This document shows positions 55,959-63,682 of a DNA stretch of 64,000 nt, one piece after another. The stretch lies in NCBI RefSeq assembly GCF_000429625.1, contig NZ_KE386928.1, positions 163,913 through 227,912 on the forward strand, written 5' to 3'. How positions within the stretch are numbered: the first letter of the stretch is position 1; every line of letters begins with the position of its first letter. The notes under the pieces were generated by a model that had not been told where the DNA came from, ran no database searches, and saw only the letters and a list, made by a program, of their open reading frames with translations. Source of the DNA: Azospirillum halopraeferens DSM 3675 (GTDB lineage Bacteria > Pseudomonadota > Alphaproteobacteria > Azospirillales > Azospirillaceae). The translations under genes and the position numbers were made by a program.

Positions 55959-56570
55959 ATGGATAAATTCACCGTTCTCACGGGCGTGGCGGCTCCGCTG
56001 CCGATGATCAACGTCGACACCGACATGATCATCCCCAAGCAGTTCCTGAAGACCATCAAGCGGACCGGTCTGGGCAAGCATCTGTTCGACGAGATGCGCT
56101 ACACCCCCGACGGTGGCGAGGTCGAGGGCTTCGTGCTCAACAAGCCCGCCTATCGCAACGCCAGGATCCTGGTTTCCGGCGACAATTTCGGCTGCGGCTC
56201 CTCGCGTGAGCATGCGCCGTGGGCGCTGCTGGATTTCGGCATCCGCTGCGTCATCGCGCCGAGCTTCGCCGACATCTTCTACAACAATTGCTTCAAGAAC
56301 GGCATCCTGCCGATCAAGCTGCCCAAGGAGCAGGTGGATCTGCTGCTGGACGACGCCGGGCGCGGGTCCAACGCGGTCATCACCGTCGACCTGGAAAAGC
56401 AGGAGATCACCGGCCCCGACGGCGGCACGATCCGCTTCGACGTGGATCCGTTCCGCAAGCACTGCCTGCTCAACGGCCTGGACGACATCGGTCTGACCCT
56501 GCAGCAGGTGTCGGCCATCGATTCCTTCGAGGCCGGCCGGCGCACGCAGCAGCCCTGGCTGGCGCTCTGA
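55959..56570 (+). CDS. leuD: 3-isopropylmalate dehydratase small subunit LeuD
   Basis: A 203-residue swivelling-domain subunit of isopropylmalate isomerase in leucine synthesis. TGVAAPLPMINVDTDMIIPKQFL opens it (positions 8-30); GDNFGCGSSREHAPWAL is the active-site loop. The large subunit LeuC, normally adjacent, is not in the window: upstream lies a divergent membrane transferase. LeuB follows after 81 bp, so leuD-leuB form an operon. Confidence 0.95.
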   Translation: MDKFTVLTGVAAPLPMINVDTDMIIPKQFLKTIKRTGLGKHLFDEMRYTPDGGEVEGFVLNKPAYRNARILVSGDNFGCGSSREHAPWALLDFGIRCVIAPSFADIFYNNCFKNGILPIKLPKEQVDLLLDDAGRGSNAVITVDLEKQEITGPDGGTIRFDVDPFRKHCLLNGLDDIGLTLQQVSAIDSFEAGRRTQQPWLAL

Positions 56571-56651
56571 TCGCAACCCGATCGCCGCGGCGCCGGTGCG
56601 CCGCACCCTGACCAGTTCCCATTTGAGACCAAGAAAGCGGAGCCCTTAAAG

Positions 56652-57764
56652 ATGGCCGCCCCCAAGAAGATCCTCTTCCTCCCCGGCGACGGTATCGGTC
56701 CCGAGGTCATGCGGCAGGTGCGCCGCATCATCGACTGGATGGACCGCCGCCGCGGCGTGCCCTTCGATGTGACCGAAGGGCTGGTCGGCGGTGCGGCCAT
56801 CGACGCCCACGGCGTGCCCCTGGCGGACGAGACGCTGGCCGAGGCCAAGGCGGCCGACGCGGTGCTGCTGGGCGCCGTCGGCGGCCCGAAGTGGGACAAC
56901 GTCGCCTTCGAGATCCGGCCCGAGGCCGGCCTGCTGGCCCTGCGCAAGGAGCTGGGGCTGTTCGCCAACCTGCGCCCGGCAGTGGTCTTCGACGCGCTGA
57001 TCGACGCCTCCACCCTGAAGGCGGACGTGGTGCGCGGGCTCGACCTGATGATCGTGCGCGAGCTGACCGGCGGCGTCTATTTCGGTGAGCCGCGCGGCAT
57101 CGAGGAGCTGCCCAACGGCGAGCGCCGCGGCATCAACACGCAGGTCTACACCACCAGCGAGATCCGCCGCGTCGCGGCCGTCGCCTTCGAGCTGGCGCGC
57201 AAGCGCGGCAACAAGGTCCACTCCGTGGAGAAGGCGAACGTCATGGAGTCCGGCCGCCTGTGGCGCCAGGAAGTGATCAGGCTGCACGAGGAGCAGTTCT
57301 CCGACGTGCAGCTCGAGCACATGTACGCCGACAACTGCGCCATGCAGCTTCTGCGCAATCCCAAGCAGTTCGACGTGATCGTCACCGACAACCTGTTCGG
57401 CGACATCCTGTCGGACGAGGCGGCGATGATGACCGGCTCGCTGGGCATGCTGCCGTCGGCCTCGCTGGGTGCGGCGGACGCCAACGGGAACCGCAAGGCC
57501 CTGTACGAGCCGGTGCACGGCTCCGCCCCGGATATCGCCGGCAAGGACCTGGCGAACCCCATCGCCTCCATGCTGTCGTTCGCCATGGCGCTGCGCTACT
57601 CCTTCGATCTGGGCGGTGACGCCGACATGATCGAGAAGGCGGTGCAGAACGTCCTGGGCGGCGGCATGCGCACGTCCGACATCATGGCGCCGGGCATGGC
57701 CCGCTGCTCCACCACCGTGATGGGCGATTCGATCCTGCGCGAACTGGACAAGATGTCCGCCTGA
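56652..57764 (+). CDS. leuB: 3-isopropylmalate dehydrogenase LeuB
   Basis: A 370-residue NAD-dependent beta-decarboxylating dehydrogenase, the third leucine-specific step. Features are LFLPGDGIGPEVM at the start, LMIVRELTGGVYFGEPRG, the NAD/metal motif DNLFGDILSDEAAMMTGSLG and the substrate arginines in the RPEAGLLALRKELGLFANLRP block. The ATG at 56652 is the family start. A strong terminator lies 28 bp after the stop. Confidence 0.96.
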   Translation: MAAPKKILFLPGDGIGPEVMRQVRRIIDWMDRRRGVPFDVTEGLVGGAAIDAHGVPLADETLAEAKAADAVLLGAVGGPKWDNVAFEIRPEAGLLALRKELGLFANLRPAVVFDALIDASTLKADVVRGLDLMIVRELTGGVYFGEPRGIEELPNGERRGINTQVYTTSEIRRVAAVAFELARKRGNKVHSVEKANVMESGRLWRQEVIRLHEEQFSDVQLEHMYADNCAMQLLRNPKQFDVIVTDNLFGDILSDEAAMMTGSLGMLPSASLGAADANGNRKALYEPVHGSAPDIAGKDLANPIASMLSFAMALRYSFDLGGDADMIEKAVQNVLGGGMRTSDIMAPGMARCSTTVMGDSILRELDKMSA

Positions 57765-57792
57765 TCGCGGACGCCGCATCCGAAAAAAAATG

Positions 57793-57823
57793 GCCCCCTT
57801 CCCGACCGGGAAGGGGGCTTTTT
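57793..57823 (+). terminator. Bidirectional intrinsic terminator after leuB
   Basis: Perfect 11-bp arms GCCCCCTTCCC and GGGAAGGGGGC around GACC (57793-57818), then TTTTT on the plus strand and eight A residues upstream (57783-57790) that give a T run on the minus strand. It ends leuD-leuB and serves the convergent KGG gene as well. Confidence 0.9.
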
Positions 57824-57852
57824 CATAAGCCGCTTCGACGTCTGCGTCGGCG

Positions 57853-58146
57853 TCAATCCCCGTGCTCGGCGGCCCGTTCCGAGCCGCGGCCGCCATGGCT
57901 GGCCTGCCCGCCCTTGCGGCCGGCTTCCGCCGCCAGCGCCGGGTTCTTGGAGAAGCTGCGCGACGACGCCGGAACGCTGCGGCCGCCCTTGCGGCCCGCC
58001 TCGGCGGCGAGTTCGGGGTTCTTGGAGAAGCTTCGCTTGGCGGCGGGCACGCTCTCTCCGCCCTTGCTGGCGATTTCCCGCTGCCGCTCCCGATCCATCG
58101 ACGCGAAGCCACGGTTCGACGTGCGTCCCCCGTCCTTGGAAGCCAT
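57853..58146 (-). CDS. KGG-repeat stress protein (GsiB/ConB-like)
   Basis: A 97-residue hydrophilic protein with repeated KGG units: REIASKGGESVP, EAGRKGGRSVPA and EAGRKGGQASHG, the latter two separated by near-identical SFSKNP(E/A)LAAEAG blocks. Such proteins (GsiB, ConB-type) are induced by general stress or desiccation and lack structure. No signal peptide or membrane helix. The ATG at 58146 is supported by the repeat pattern. It ends at the shared terminator after leuB. Confidence 0.85.
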   Translation of the reverse strand: MASKDGGRTSNRGFASMDRERQREIASKGGESVPAAKRSFSKNPELAAEAGRKGGRSVPASSRSFSKNPALAAEAGRKGGQASHGGRGSERAAEHGD

Positions 58147-58217
58147 GTCCCACCTCCACCTTTGCCACGCCTCGGAAACCGCGGGGGCGGGTGGTTGGTT
58201 CCGTTTCTGCGCGCACG

Positions 58218-59156
58218 TTAGAGGTGTGTGCCCGCTTCGCGTCTGCGGGATGACCCGGCGGGACCGGCCGACGGCACAGGGTGCAGGGCGGCGCGCCCGG
58301 CGTCCAGCACGGCGCGGGTGAGGCCGGCGAGGGTCGTTCCGGCGATCCGGCTGTGCTGCCAGTGGAGCGGCACGTCGAGCGTCGCCCCGGGCACCAGGGC
58401 CACCAGCCGCCCCGCGCGCAGATGGCCGGCGACGAGCACCTCGGGGTTCATGCCCCAGCCCAGCCCGGCCAGGGCGGCGTCGACGAACGCCCGGCTGGAG
58501 GGCAGCCAATGGGTGAGCGGCGGCTCCCCGATCCCGAAGCGGTCCCGCAGCCATTGCGTCTGGAGCCGGTCCTTGCGGTTGAAGGTCATGGCCGGGGCGC
58601 GGGTGATGGCCGCCGGGGTGACGCCGTCGGGGAAATGCCGGCGGACGTAGTCCGGGCTGGCGGTCGCCACATAGCGCAGCGCCCCCAGCGCGTGAACATC
58701 GCACCCCTGGACGGGCGTCCCGGAGGCGGTGACGGCCGCCAGCACCTCGCCGTTGCGCAGCCAGTCGGCGCTGTGATCCTGGTCGTCGAGAACGAGATCG
58801 AACAGCACATCGTCCGTCCGGGCCATGGCGGACACGAACCAGGTGGCGAGGCTGTCGGCGTTCACCGCGATGCGCAGCGTCACCGGCGCCGCAGCCGGAC
58901 CGATGCCGGGCAGGGTCCCGCGCAGCGCGTCCTCCAGCAGGGAGACCTGCTCCACATGCTGGCACAGGCGTTGACCGGCGGCCGTGCCGGTGCAGGGCTG
59001 GCCGCGCACCACCAGGACCGTGCCCAGCCGCTCCTCCAGCAGCTTGACGCGCTGCGACACGGCCGAGGGGGTCACGTGAAGCTGCCGGGCGGCCCGTTCG
59101 AAGCTGCCGGTCCGGATGACCGCGGCCAGCGCGGAGAGGAGCGCGTAGTCGAACAT
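58218..59156 (-). CDS. argP: LysR-type regulator ArgP (LysG) homologue
   Basis: A 312-residue regulator. The N-terminal HTH (LSALAAVIRTGSFERAARQL then SAVSQRVKLLEERLGTVL) is followed by an effector domain with RGQPCTGTAAGQRL and ALPYL-like blocks. ArgP/LysG proteins sense arginine or lysine and activate a divergent exporter. Here a LysE/ArgO gene lies divergent 95 bp away, which is the classical arrangement. Name given on synteny and family features. Confidence 0.85.
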   Translation of the reverse strand: MFDYALLSALAAVIRTGSFERAARQLHVTPSAVSQRVKLLEERLGTVLVVRGQPCTGTAAGQRLCQHVEQVSLLEDALRGTLPGIGPAAAPVTLRIAVNADSLATWFVSAMARTDDVLFDLVLDDQDHSADWLRNGEVLAAVTASGTPVQGCDVHALGALRYVATASPDYVRRHFPDGVTPAAITRAPAMTFNRKDRLQTQWLRDRFGIGEPPLTHWLPSSRAFVDAALAGLGWGMNPEVLVAGHLRAGRLVALVPGATLDVPLHWQHSRIAGTTLAGLTRAVLDAGRAALHPVPSAGPAGSSRRREAGTHL

Positions 59157-59251
59157 GATTCAGCACTGCTTAATCAGCACAAGGATGTTTAACGCTGCTA
59201 ATGCCGCATCGCGTGGTAGCACGGATCGCCGCTTCCGCGAAAGGTGCCGCC

Positions 59252-59851
59252 ATGCTGTCCGCCTTCCTGCCGGGATTCCTCCTCGGCCTCAGCCTCATCG
59301 TCGCCATCGGTGCCCAGAATGCGTTCGTGCTGCGCCAGGGCTTGCGGGACGAGCATGTGGCGGCCGTCTGCCTGACCTGCGCCCTGTCGGACGCCGTGCT
59401 GATCCGGGCCGGCGTCAGCGGCTTCGCGCAGGCCGGTGACCGGCTGCCGTGGCTCGTGCCGGCGATGAGCTATGCCGGTGCCGCCTTCCTGGTGGTCTAC
59501 GGGATCGGGCGCTTCCGGGCCGGTCTGCGGGCCGGCGGCGGCCTGGCGCCGGCCGATGCGGTGCCTGCGGGGCTGGGGCCCACGCTGCTGATGTGCCTGG
59601 CGCTGACGTGGCTCAACCCGCACGTCTACCTGGACACGCTGGTCCTGGTCGGCTCGGTGTCCACCCGCTTCGGGGAGGGGCGGGACGCCTTCGCCCTGGG
59701 CGCCATGACCGCCTCCTTCGCCTTCTTCTTCGCCCTGGGCTATGGTGCGCGCCTGCTGCGCCCGGTGTTCGCCCGCCCCGGCGCATGGCGGGTGATGGAG
59801 TTCGCCATGGCCATCGTGATGTGGGCGATCGCGGTGCGTCTGGTCGTATGA
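59252..59851 (+). CDS. argO: LysE/ArgO-type amino acid exporter
   Basis: A 199-residue exporter with six membrane helices. LysE features are LGLSLIVAIGAQNAFVLRQGL at the start (residues 12-32), the second-helix block CLTCALSDAVLI and LALTWLNPHVYLDTLVLVG. It exports arginine or lysine. ATG at 59252 follows AAGGTG; an in-frame ATG at 59201 lacks family sequence. It is under likely control of the divergent argP. Confidence 0.9.
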   Translation: MLSAFLPGFLLGLSLIVAIGAQNAFVLRQGLRDEHVAAVCLTCALSDAVLIRAGVSGFAQAGDRLPWLVPAMSYAGAAFLVVYGIGRFRAGLRAGGGLAPADAVPAGLGPTLLMCLALTWLNPHVYLDTLVLVGSVSTRFGEGRDAFALGAMTASFAFFFALGYGARLLRPVFARPGAWRVMEFAMAIVMWAIAVRLVV

Positions 59852-59863
59852 GCCGAAAGCGGG

Positions 59864-60727
59864 TCAGCGTCCGCCGGAGCGGCGGGGCAGGGCGGCCGGG
59901 CGCAAGGCCCCGCCGACGGAGCGGACGGGCAGCGTTGCCTCCTGCCGGCGCTTGTCGAACTGCTCGAAGATGCGCAGCAGGTGACCGGCCGTGTCCTCGC
60001 CGTAGCGGACGTCGATTCGGGCGCGGCCCAGCTCGCTCGCCAGGTCTTCGCGCAGGTGGCCGAACATGGCTTCGAACAGCGCGTCGAAGTGCGCGTCGGT
60101 GAAGGTGAAGCGTTGATCGCGCAGGGTCTCGGTCATGCGGCGCACGAAGGACTGGCGTTGGAAATGGAACTGCTTGAAGCGCAGCAGCACCCGCACGAAC
60201 ACCGCCCCGGCCACCGCCGGCAAGGTGATGTGGCGGCGGATGCGCTCCCACACTTCGGCGTCGCGGCCGCTGCCGATCTGGCGGAAGACGGCGACGGCGT
60301 CGGCGTTCATTGCCTCCCATTCCTTCTCGTAGAACAGACCGGCCAGCGTGGCTTGCAGCCCCGGGACGGCGACACGGGGGAACAGCGCGCCGGTGAGGGG
60401 ATCGACCTCCTCCGGCACGGTGCCGGGCACCGTGGAGAAGATCAGGCGGGTGACGAAGTCGCGCCGCCGCCCCTCGTCCGCGGGATCGGCAACGGGTGTG
60501 GCGTGGGGTGCGCCACGCTCGGTGCAGGTGCGGCAGGTGCGGGCGAACAGGGGCAGGGCCCGCGGCCACTGCTCCATCAGGGCGCCGAAGGCGCGCCCCA
60601 GCTCCTCGCGGGTCACCACGCCCCGGGCGTTGAGCTGTGGGGCCATCGCCTCATGGATCGTGCGCACGAGGGTGCCGGCGACATCGTGATGGCGGACGAA
60701 CGGCGGGGTGTCGGAGATCTCGGCCAT
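59864..60727 (-). CDS. Hypothetical protein
   Basis: A 287-residue soluble protein not assigned to a family. It has a cysteine pair in RTCRTCTERGAPHATP that could bind metal, a central helical region (EVWERIRRHITLPAVAGAV) and FTDAHFDALFEAMFGHL near the C-terminus. That block hints at a globin-like or Fe-binding fold, but nothing decisive is visible. The basic C-terminal tail (RPAALPRRSGGR) may be unstructured. It is convergent with argO and followed upstream by a structured 370-bp intergenic stretch. Confidence 0.5.
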   Translation of the reverse strand: MAEISDTPPFVRHHDVAGTLVRTIHEAMAPQLNARGVVTREELGRAFGALMEQWPRALPLFARTCRTCTERGAPHATPVADPADEGRRRDFVTRLIFSTVPGTVPEEVDPLTGALFPRVAVPGLQATLAGLFYEKEWEAMNADAVAVFRQIGSGRDAEVWERIRRHITLPAVAGAVFVRVLLRFKQFHFQRQSFVRRMTETLRDQRFTFTDAHFDALFEAMFGHLREDLASELGRARIDVRYGEDTAGHLLRIFEQFDKRRQEATLPVRSVGGALRPAALPRRSGGR

Positions 60728-60904
60728 GGCGCGCCCCTTCGGTCGATGGTCCCGTACGGCGCCGCACCGCCGCTCAACCGCAATCGATATGCTTTCATCT
60801 CAAATTGCGTATTTTTGTCGGCGTTGCGGGCCCGGACTCCGGAAGTGTGCCAACGCCGCCGCCGTGCCGCTGTGACCGCCGTCACAGGTCGACCGATTTC
60901 GGCC

Positions 60905-60936
60905 AAAAAAAAGCCGCAGCCCGGAAGGGCCGCGGC
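60905..60936 (-). terminator. Intrinsic terminator downstream of lysK
   Basis: On the minus strand GCCGCGGCCC-TTCC-GGGCTGCGGC (ten pairs, one G-U) followed by eight T residues (60912 down to 60905). It terminates lysK and any small RNA from the intergenic region. Confidence 0.88.
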
Positions 60937-61000
60937 AATTGAGTCTTGGGAGGAAACGCCCGGCACGCTTGCCGTCGTCGAAAAGAAGGTAAGGTCGCTT
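60905..61000 (-). ncRNA. Candidate small RNA (suhB/mmgR-like, 5' end unknown)
   Basis: On the minus strand an unstructured pyrimidine-rich segment with TTTCCTCCC (an anti-Shine-Dalgarno motif) is followed directly by a strong terminator with eight T residues. This layout resembles the suhB/mmgR family of alphaproteobacterial trans-acting RNAs as I recall it. The 5' end is not visible; it could instead be the 3' UTR of lysK processed from that transcript. Coordinates are approximate at the right end. Confidence 0.4.
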
Positions 61001-61096
61001 GACCGAATCCGGTAGTACCAATTCGACATATGTGCGGTGCGGTAGCCGCATATGCGAGTGTGTGAGGATCACACAGCCCCGCCCGGCACGCGCGTC

Positions 61097-62665
61097 CTAT
61101 TCCCCCAGCTTTTCGCGCACCAGCGCCTTCGTCTCCTCGATGCCGTACAGTTCGATGAAGGACCCCATGCGCGGACCGGTGGTCTGGCCCAGCAGCACCT
61201 CGTAGAGGGCGCCGAACCAGGCGCGCAGCTCGGTGAAGCCGTGGCGCTTGCCGACCTCGAACACCTCGTTCTGGATGGCGGCGGCGTCGGCCCCGGCGGG
61301 CAGCGCGTCCAGGACCGCCAGCAGCTCGGTCAGTGCGGCGCGCTCCTGCTCCGTGGGGGCGCGGAAGCGCTTGGTCGGCTTCACGAAGTCCTGATAGTAG
61401 CGGACGGCGTAGCCGGCCAGAGTGTCCAGGAAGGGGCTGTTGGCGGGCGTGGCGTCGGGTGCGTAGCGGGAGATGAAGCCCCACATCACCTCCTTCGTCC
61501 CGGCGTTGGCGGCCCCCGCCAGGTTCAGCAGCAGGCCGAAGCTGAGGTCGGCGCGCACGGCCGGCGGGCTGCCCGCGTGGATGTGCCAGGACGGGTTCTC
61601 CAGTTGCTTCGCCGTCTCCTCCGCCGGGAACCTGGAGGTGAAGGCGATGTACTCGTCCACCGCTCGCGGGATCACGTCGAAGAACAGCCGTTTGGCGGTC
61701 TTCGGCTTCTGGAACATGTAGAGCGCCAGGCTCTCCGGCGGGGCGTAGGACAGCCATTCCTCGACGGTCAGGCCATTGCCCTTGGACTTCGATATCTTCT
61801 GTCCGCGGTCGTCGAGGAACAGTTCGTAATTGAACCCGTCGGGCGGGGTGCCGCCGAGGATGCGCACGATCTTGCCGGCCAGCTCGACCGAGGGGATCAG
61901 GTCCTTGCCCGACATCTCGTAGTCGACGCCCAGCGCGTACCAGCGCATGCCCCAGTCGGGCTTCCATTGCAGCTTGACCGCGCCGCCGGTCACCGGCGTC
62001 TCCACCTTGCGGCCGTCCTCGTCCTCGAACACGATGGTGCCGGCATCCGGATCGCGTTCCAGGATCGGCACCTGGAGCACCCGGCCGGTGGACGGCGAGA
62101 CCGGCAGGAAGGGGCTGTAGGTCTGCTGCCGCTCCTCCCCCAGGGTCGGCAGCATCACCGCCATGATCTCGTCGTAGTGCCGCAGCACCTTCAGCAGCGC
62201 GTCGTCGAAGCGGCCGGAGGTGTACCAGTCGGTGGAGGACTGGAACTCGTACTCGAAGCCGAAGCCGTCCAGGAAGGCGCGCAGGCGCGCGTTGTTGTGG
62301 GCGCCGAAGCTGTCGTGCGTGCCGAAGGGATCGGGCACGCGGGTCAGGGGCTTGCCCAGGTGCTGCGCCACCATCTCGCGGTTGGGGATGTTGTCGGGCA
62401 CCTTGCGCAGCCCGTCCATGTCGTCGGAGAAGCAGAACAGGCGCGTCGGCAGGTCGCTCATGGCCCGGAAGGCGTGGCGGACCATGGTGGTGCGCACCAC
62501 CTCGCCGAAGGTGCCGATGTGCGGCAGGCCCGACGGGCCGTAGCCGGTTTCGAACAGGACATAGCCTTTGGCGGGCGGCGTCCCGGCGAAGCGCGCCACC
62601 AGTTTGCGCGCCTCCTCGAACGGCCAAGCCTTCGCCTGCAACGCCAGTTCCCGCTCGCTCGTCAT
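61097..62665 (-). CDS. lysK: Class I lysyl-tRNA synthetase
   Basis: A 522-residue class I aminoacyl-tRNA synthetase for lysine, the archaeal-type enzyme found in some alphaproteobacteria in place of class II LysS. HIGH-type motif PSGLPHIGTFGEV is near residue 48, and the KMSKS-type motif QKISKSKGNG is in the middle. LSFGLLLNLAGAANAGTKEVMWGF and the C-terminal helical anticodon domain complete it. The ATG at 62665 has AAGGA upstream; a longer frame from 62737 lacks family sequence. It is separated from the membrane gene at 62757 by 91 bp of divergent promoter. Confidence 0.95.
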   Translation of the reverse strand: MTSERELALQAKAWPFEEARKLVARFAGTPPAKGYVLFETGYGPSGLPHIGTFGEVVRTTMVRHAFRAMSDLPTRLFCFSDDMDGLRKVPDNIPNREMVAQHLGKPLTRVPDPFGTHDSFGAHNNARLRAFLDGFGFEYEFQSSTDWYTSGRFDDALLKVLRHYDEIMAVMLPTLGEERQQTYSPFLPVSPSTGRVLQVPILERDPDAGTIVFEDEDGRKVETPVTGGAVKLQWKPDWGMRWYALGVDYEMSGKDLIPSVELAGKIVRILGGTPPDGFNYELFLDDRGQKISKSKGNGLTVEEWLSYAPPESLALYMFQKPKTAKRLFFDVIPRAVDEYIAFTSRFPAEETAKQLENPSWHIHAGSPPAVRADLSFGLLLNLAGAANAGTKEVMWGFISRYAPDATPANSPFLDTLAGYAVRYYQDFVKPTKRFRAPTEQERAALTELLAVLDALPAGADAAAIQNEVFEVGKRHGFTELRAWFGALYEVLLGQTTGPRMGSFIELYGIEETKALVREKLGE

Positions 62666-62756
62666 CACCCGCCGTCCTTTTCCGTTCCACTTGTCGCCCG
62701 GACGCGCGACCCTAGGACCGTTGCGCGTCAAGGTCAATTCCGGAGGGCCGGCGGGG

Positions 62757-63608
62757 ATGGGCGAAGCGTGGCGGCGGGTGTGGCGCGGCGGGGCGACTCC
62801 ACGCCTGCGCGCGGCGGCGGCGGTGCTGGCGCTGGCCGCCGGCGTCGCCCTGGTGGCGGCCTTCGAGTCGCTGGTGACGGACCGGTCGACCGCCTATCTC
62901 GGTGTGCTCCAGGAACGGGCACTGGCCACCTTCGCCGCCGCCCGCGGCCTCAACGCCGCCCTGTCGGTGCTGGCTTCCACCAACGTGTCCATCGTGGTGG
63001 CGCAGATCGGGCCGGGCCAGGTGCTGGACCCCCTGGACGATCTGGTGGAGCAGTTCTCCGCCGTGATGCTGGCCGCGGTGGCCGCCATCAGCATCGAGCG
63101 GCTGGCCCTCCAGATCGTCGGCGATCTGCCCGCGTCGCTGCTGCTGGGGGTGCCGCTTGCCGGGGTGGCGGCGGTGCGCCTGTGGAGCGGCAGCCTGGCG
63201 GGTCCCGCCGGGCGCGGCCTGCTGGCCGTCCTGGTGCTGGCCGCCGCCGTCAAGGTGGTGGTGCCGCTGGCGCTGCTGGCGGTGGAGGCGGTGTCGGACG
63301 GCTACCTGCGCGACCGCTACGCCGTGGCGCAGGAGCGCATCGCCCTGTTCGCCGCCAGCGAACCCGCGCCGGAAGCCCTGCGCGAGGGCGGCGGGCTGTT
63401 GCAGGCGCTGCCCGGCCGCGACGACGTGGACGGCTGGGTGCAGCGCATCTGGCGCGACAGCCGGGGCATCCTGGAATCCATCATCAGCCTGATCGCCATC
63501 TTCCTGGTGGAAACGGTGCTGCTGCCCCTGGGGGTGGTGTGGCTGCTGCTGCGCGCCGTCTCCGCCCTGCTGCGTTGGGTGCTGCGGCCGGGCGGCGGGG
63601 CGCTATGA
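62757..63608 (+). CDS. Polytopic membrane protein, unknown
   Basis: A 283-residue protein with about five to six membrane helices (18-38, 98-118, 122-140, 148-185 and 240-270 approximately). The N-terminal region is basic (RRVWRGGATPRLRA), and a soluble stretch at 185-240 includes the block GYLRDRYAVAQERIALFA. No known family is recognised; conservation in Rhodospirillales is only a guess. It ends overlapping a possible start of the SMR gene (ATGA at 63605-63608), so the two may be translationally coupled. Confidence 0.6.
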   Translation: MGEAWRRVWRGGATPRLRAAAAVLALAAGVALVAAFESLVTDRSTAYLGVLQERALATFAAARGLNAALSVLASTNVSIVVAQIGPGQVLDPLDDLVEQFSAVMLAAVAAISIERLALQIVGDLPASLLLGVPLAGVAAVRLWSGSLAGPAGRGLLAVLVLAAAVKVVVPLALLAVEAVSDGYLRDRYAVAQERIALFAASEPAPEALREGGGLLQALPGRDDVDGWVQRIWRDSRGILESIISLIAIFLVETVLLPLGVVWLLLRAVSALLRWVLRPGGGAL

Positions 63609-63682
63609 CCAAGGGGACCCTTGCCGGCCGCACCGCTCTCGGCGACTGTGGCGCGCCGCAGCGAACCGGGGACGCGCACGCC

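Larger units (their letters stand above)
60728..61096. other. Intergenic region with candidate small RNA and hairpins
   Basis: No open reading frame of interest. From right to left on the minus strand, after the lysK stop: a perfect TGTGTGA/TCACACA hairpin (61059-61075), an imperfect CATATG/CCGCATATG dyad (61027-61054), a C-rich stretch with TTTCCTCCC near 60948-60956, and an intrinsic terminator at 60905-60936. Beyond it, 60728-60904 is probably the promoter region of the minus-strand gene at 59864, with no further recognisable element. Confidence 0.6.

Noticed and set aside
62666..62756. Possible guanidine riboswitch ahead of the membrane/SMR genes
   Set aside because: The conserved ykkC-type motifs (ACG..., GG-CCG core) are not visible in this 91-bp stretch.
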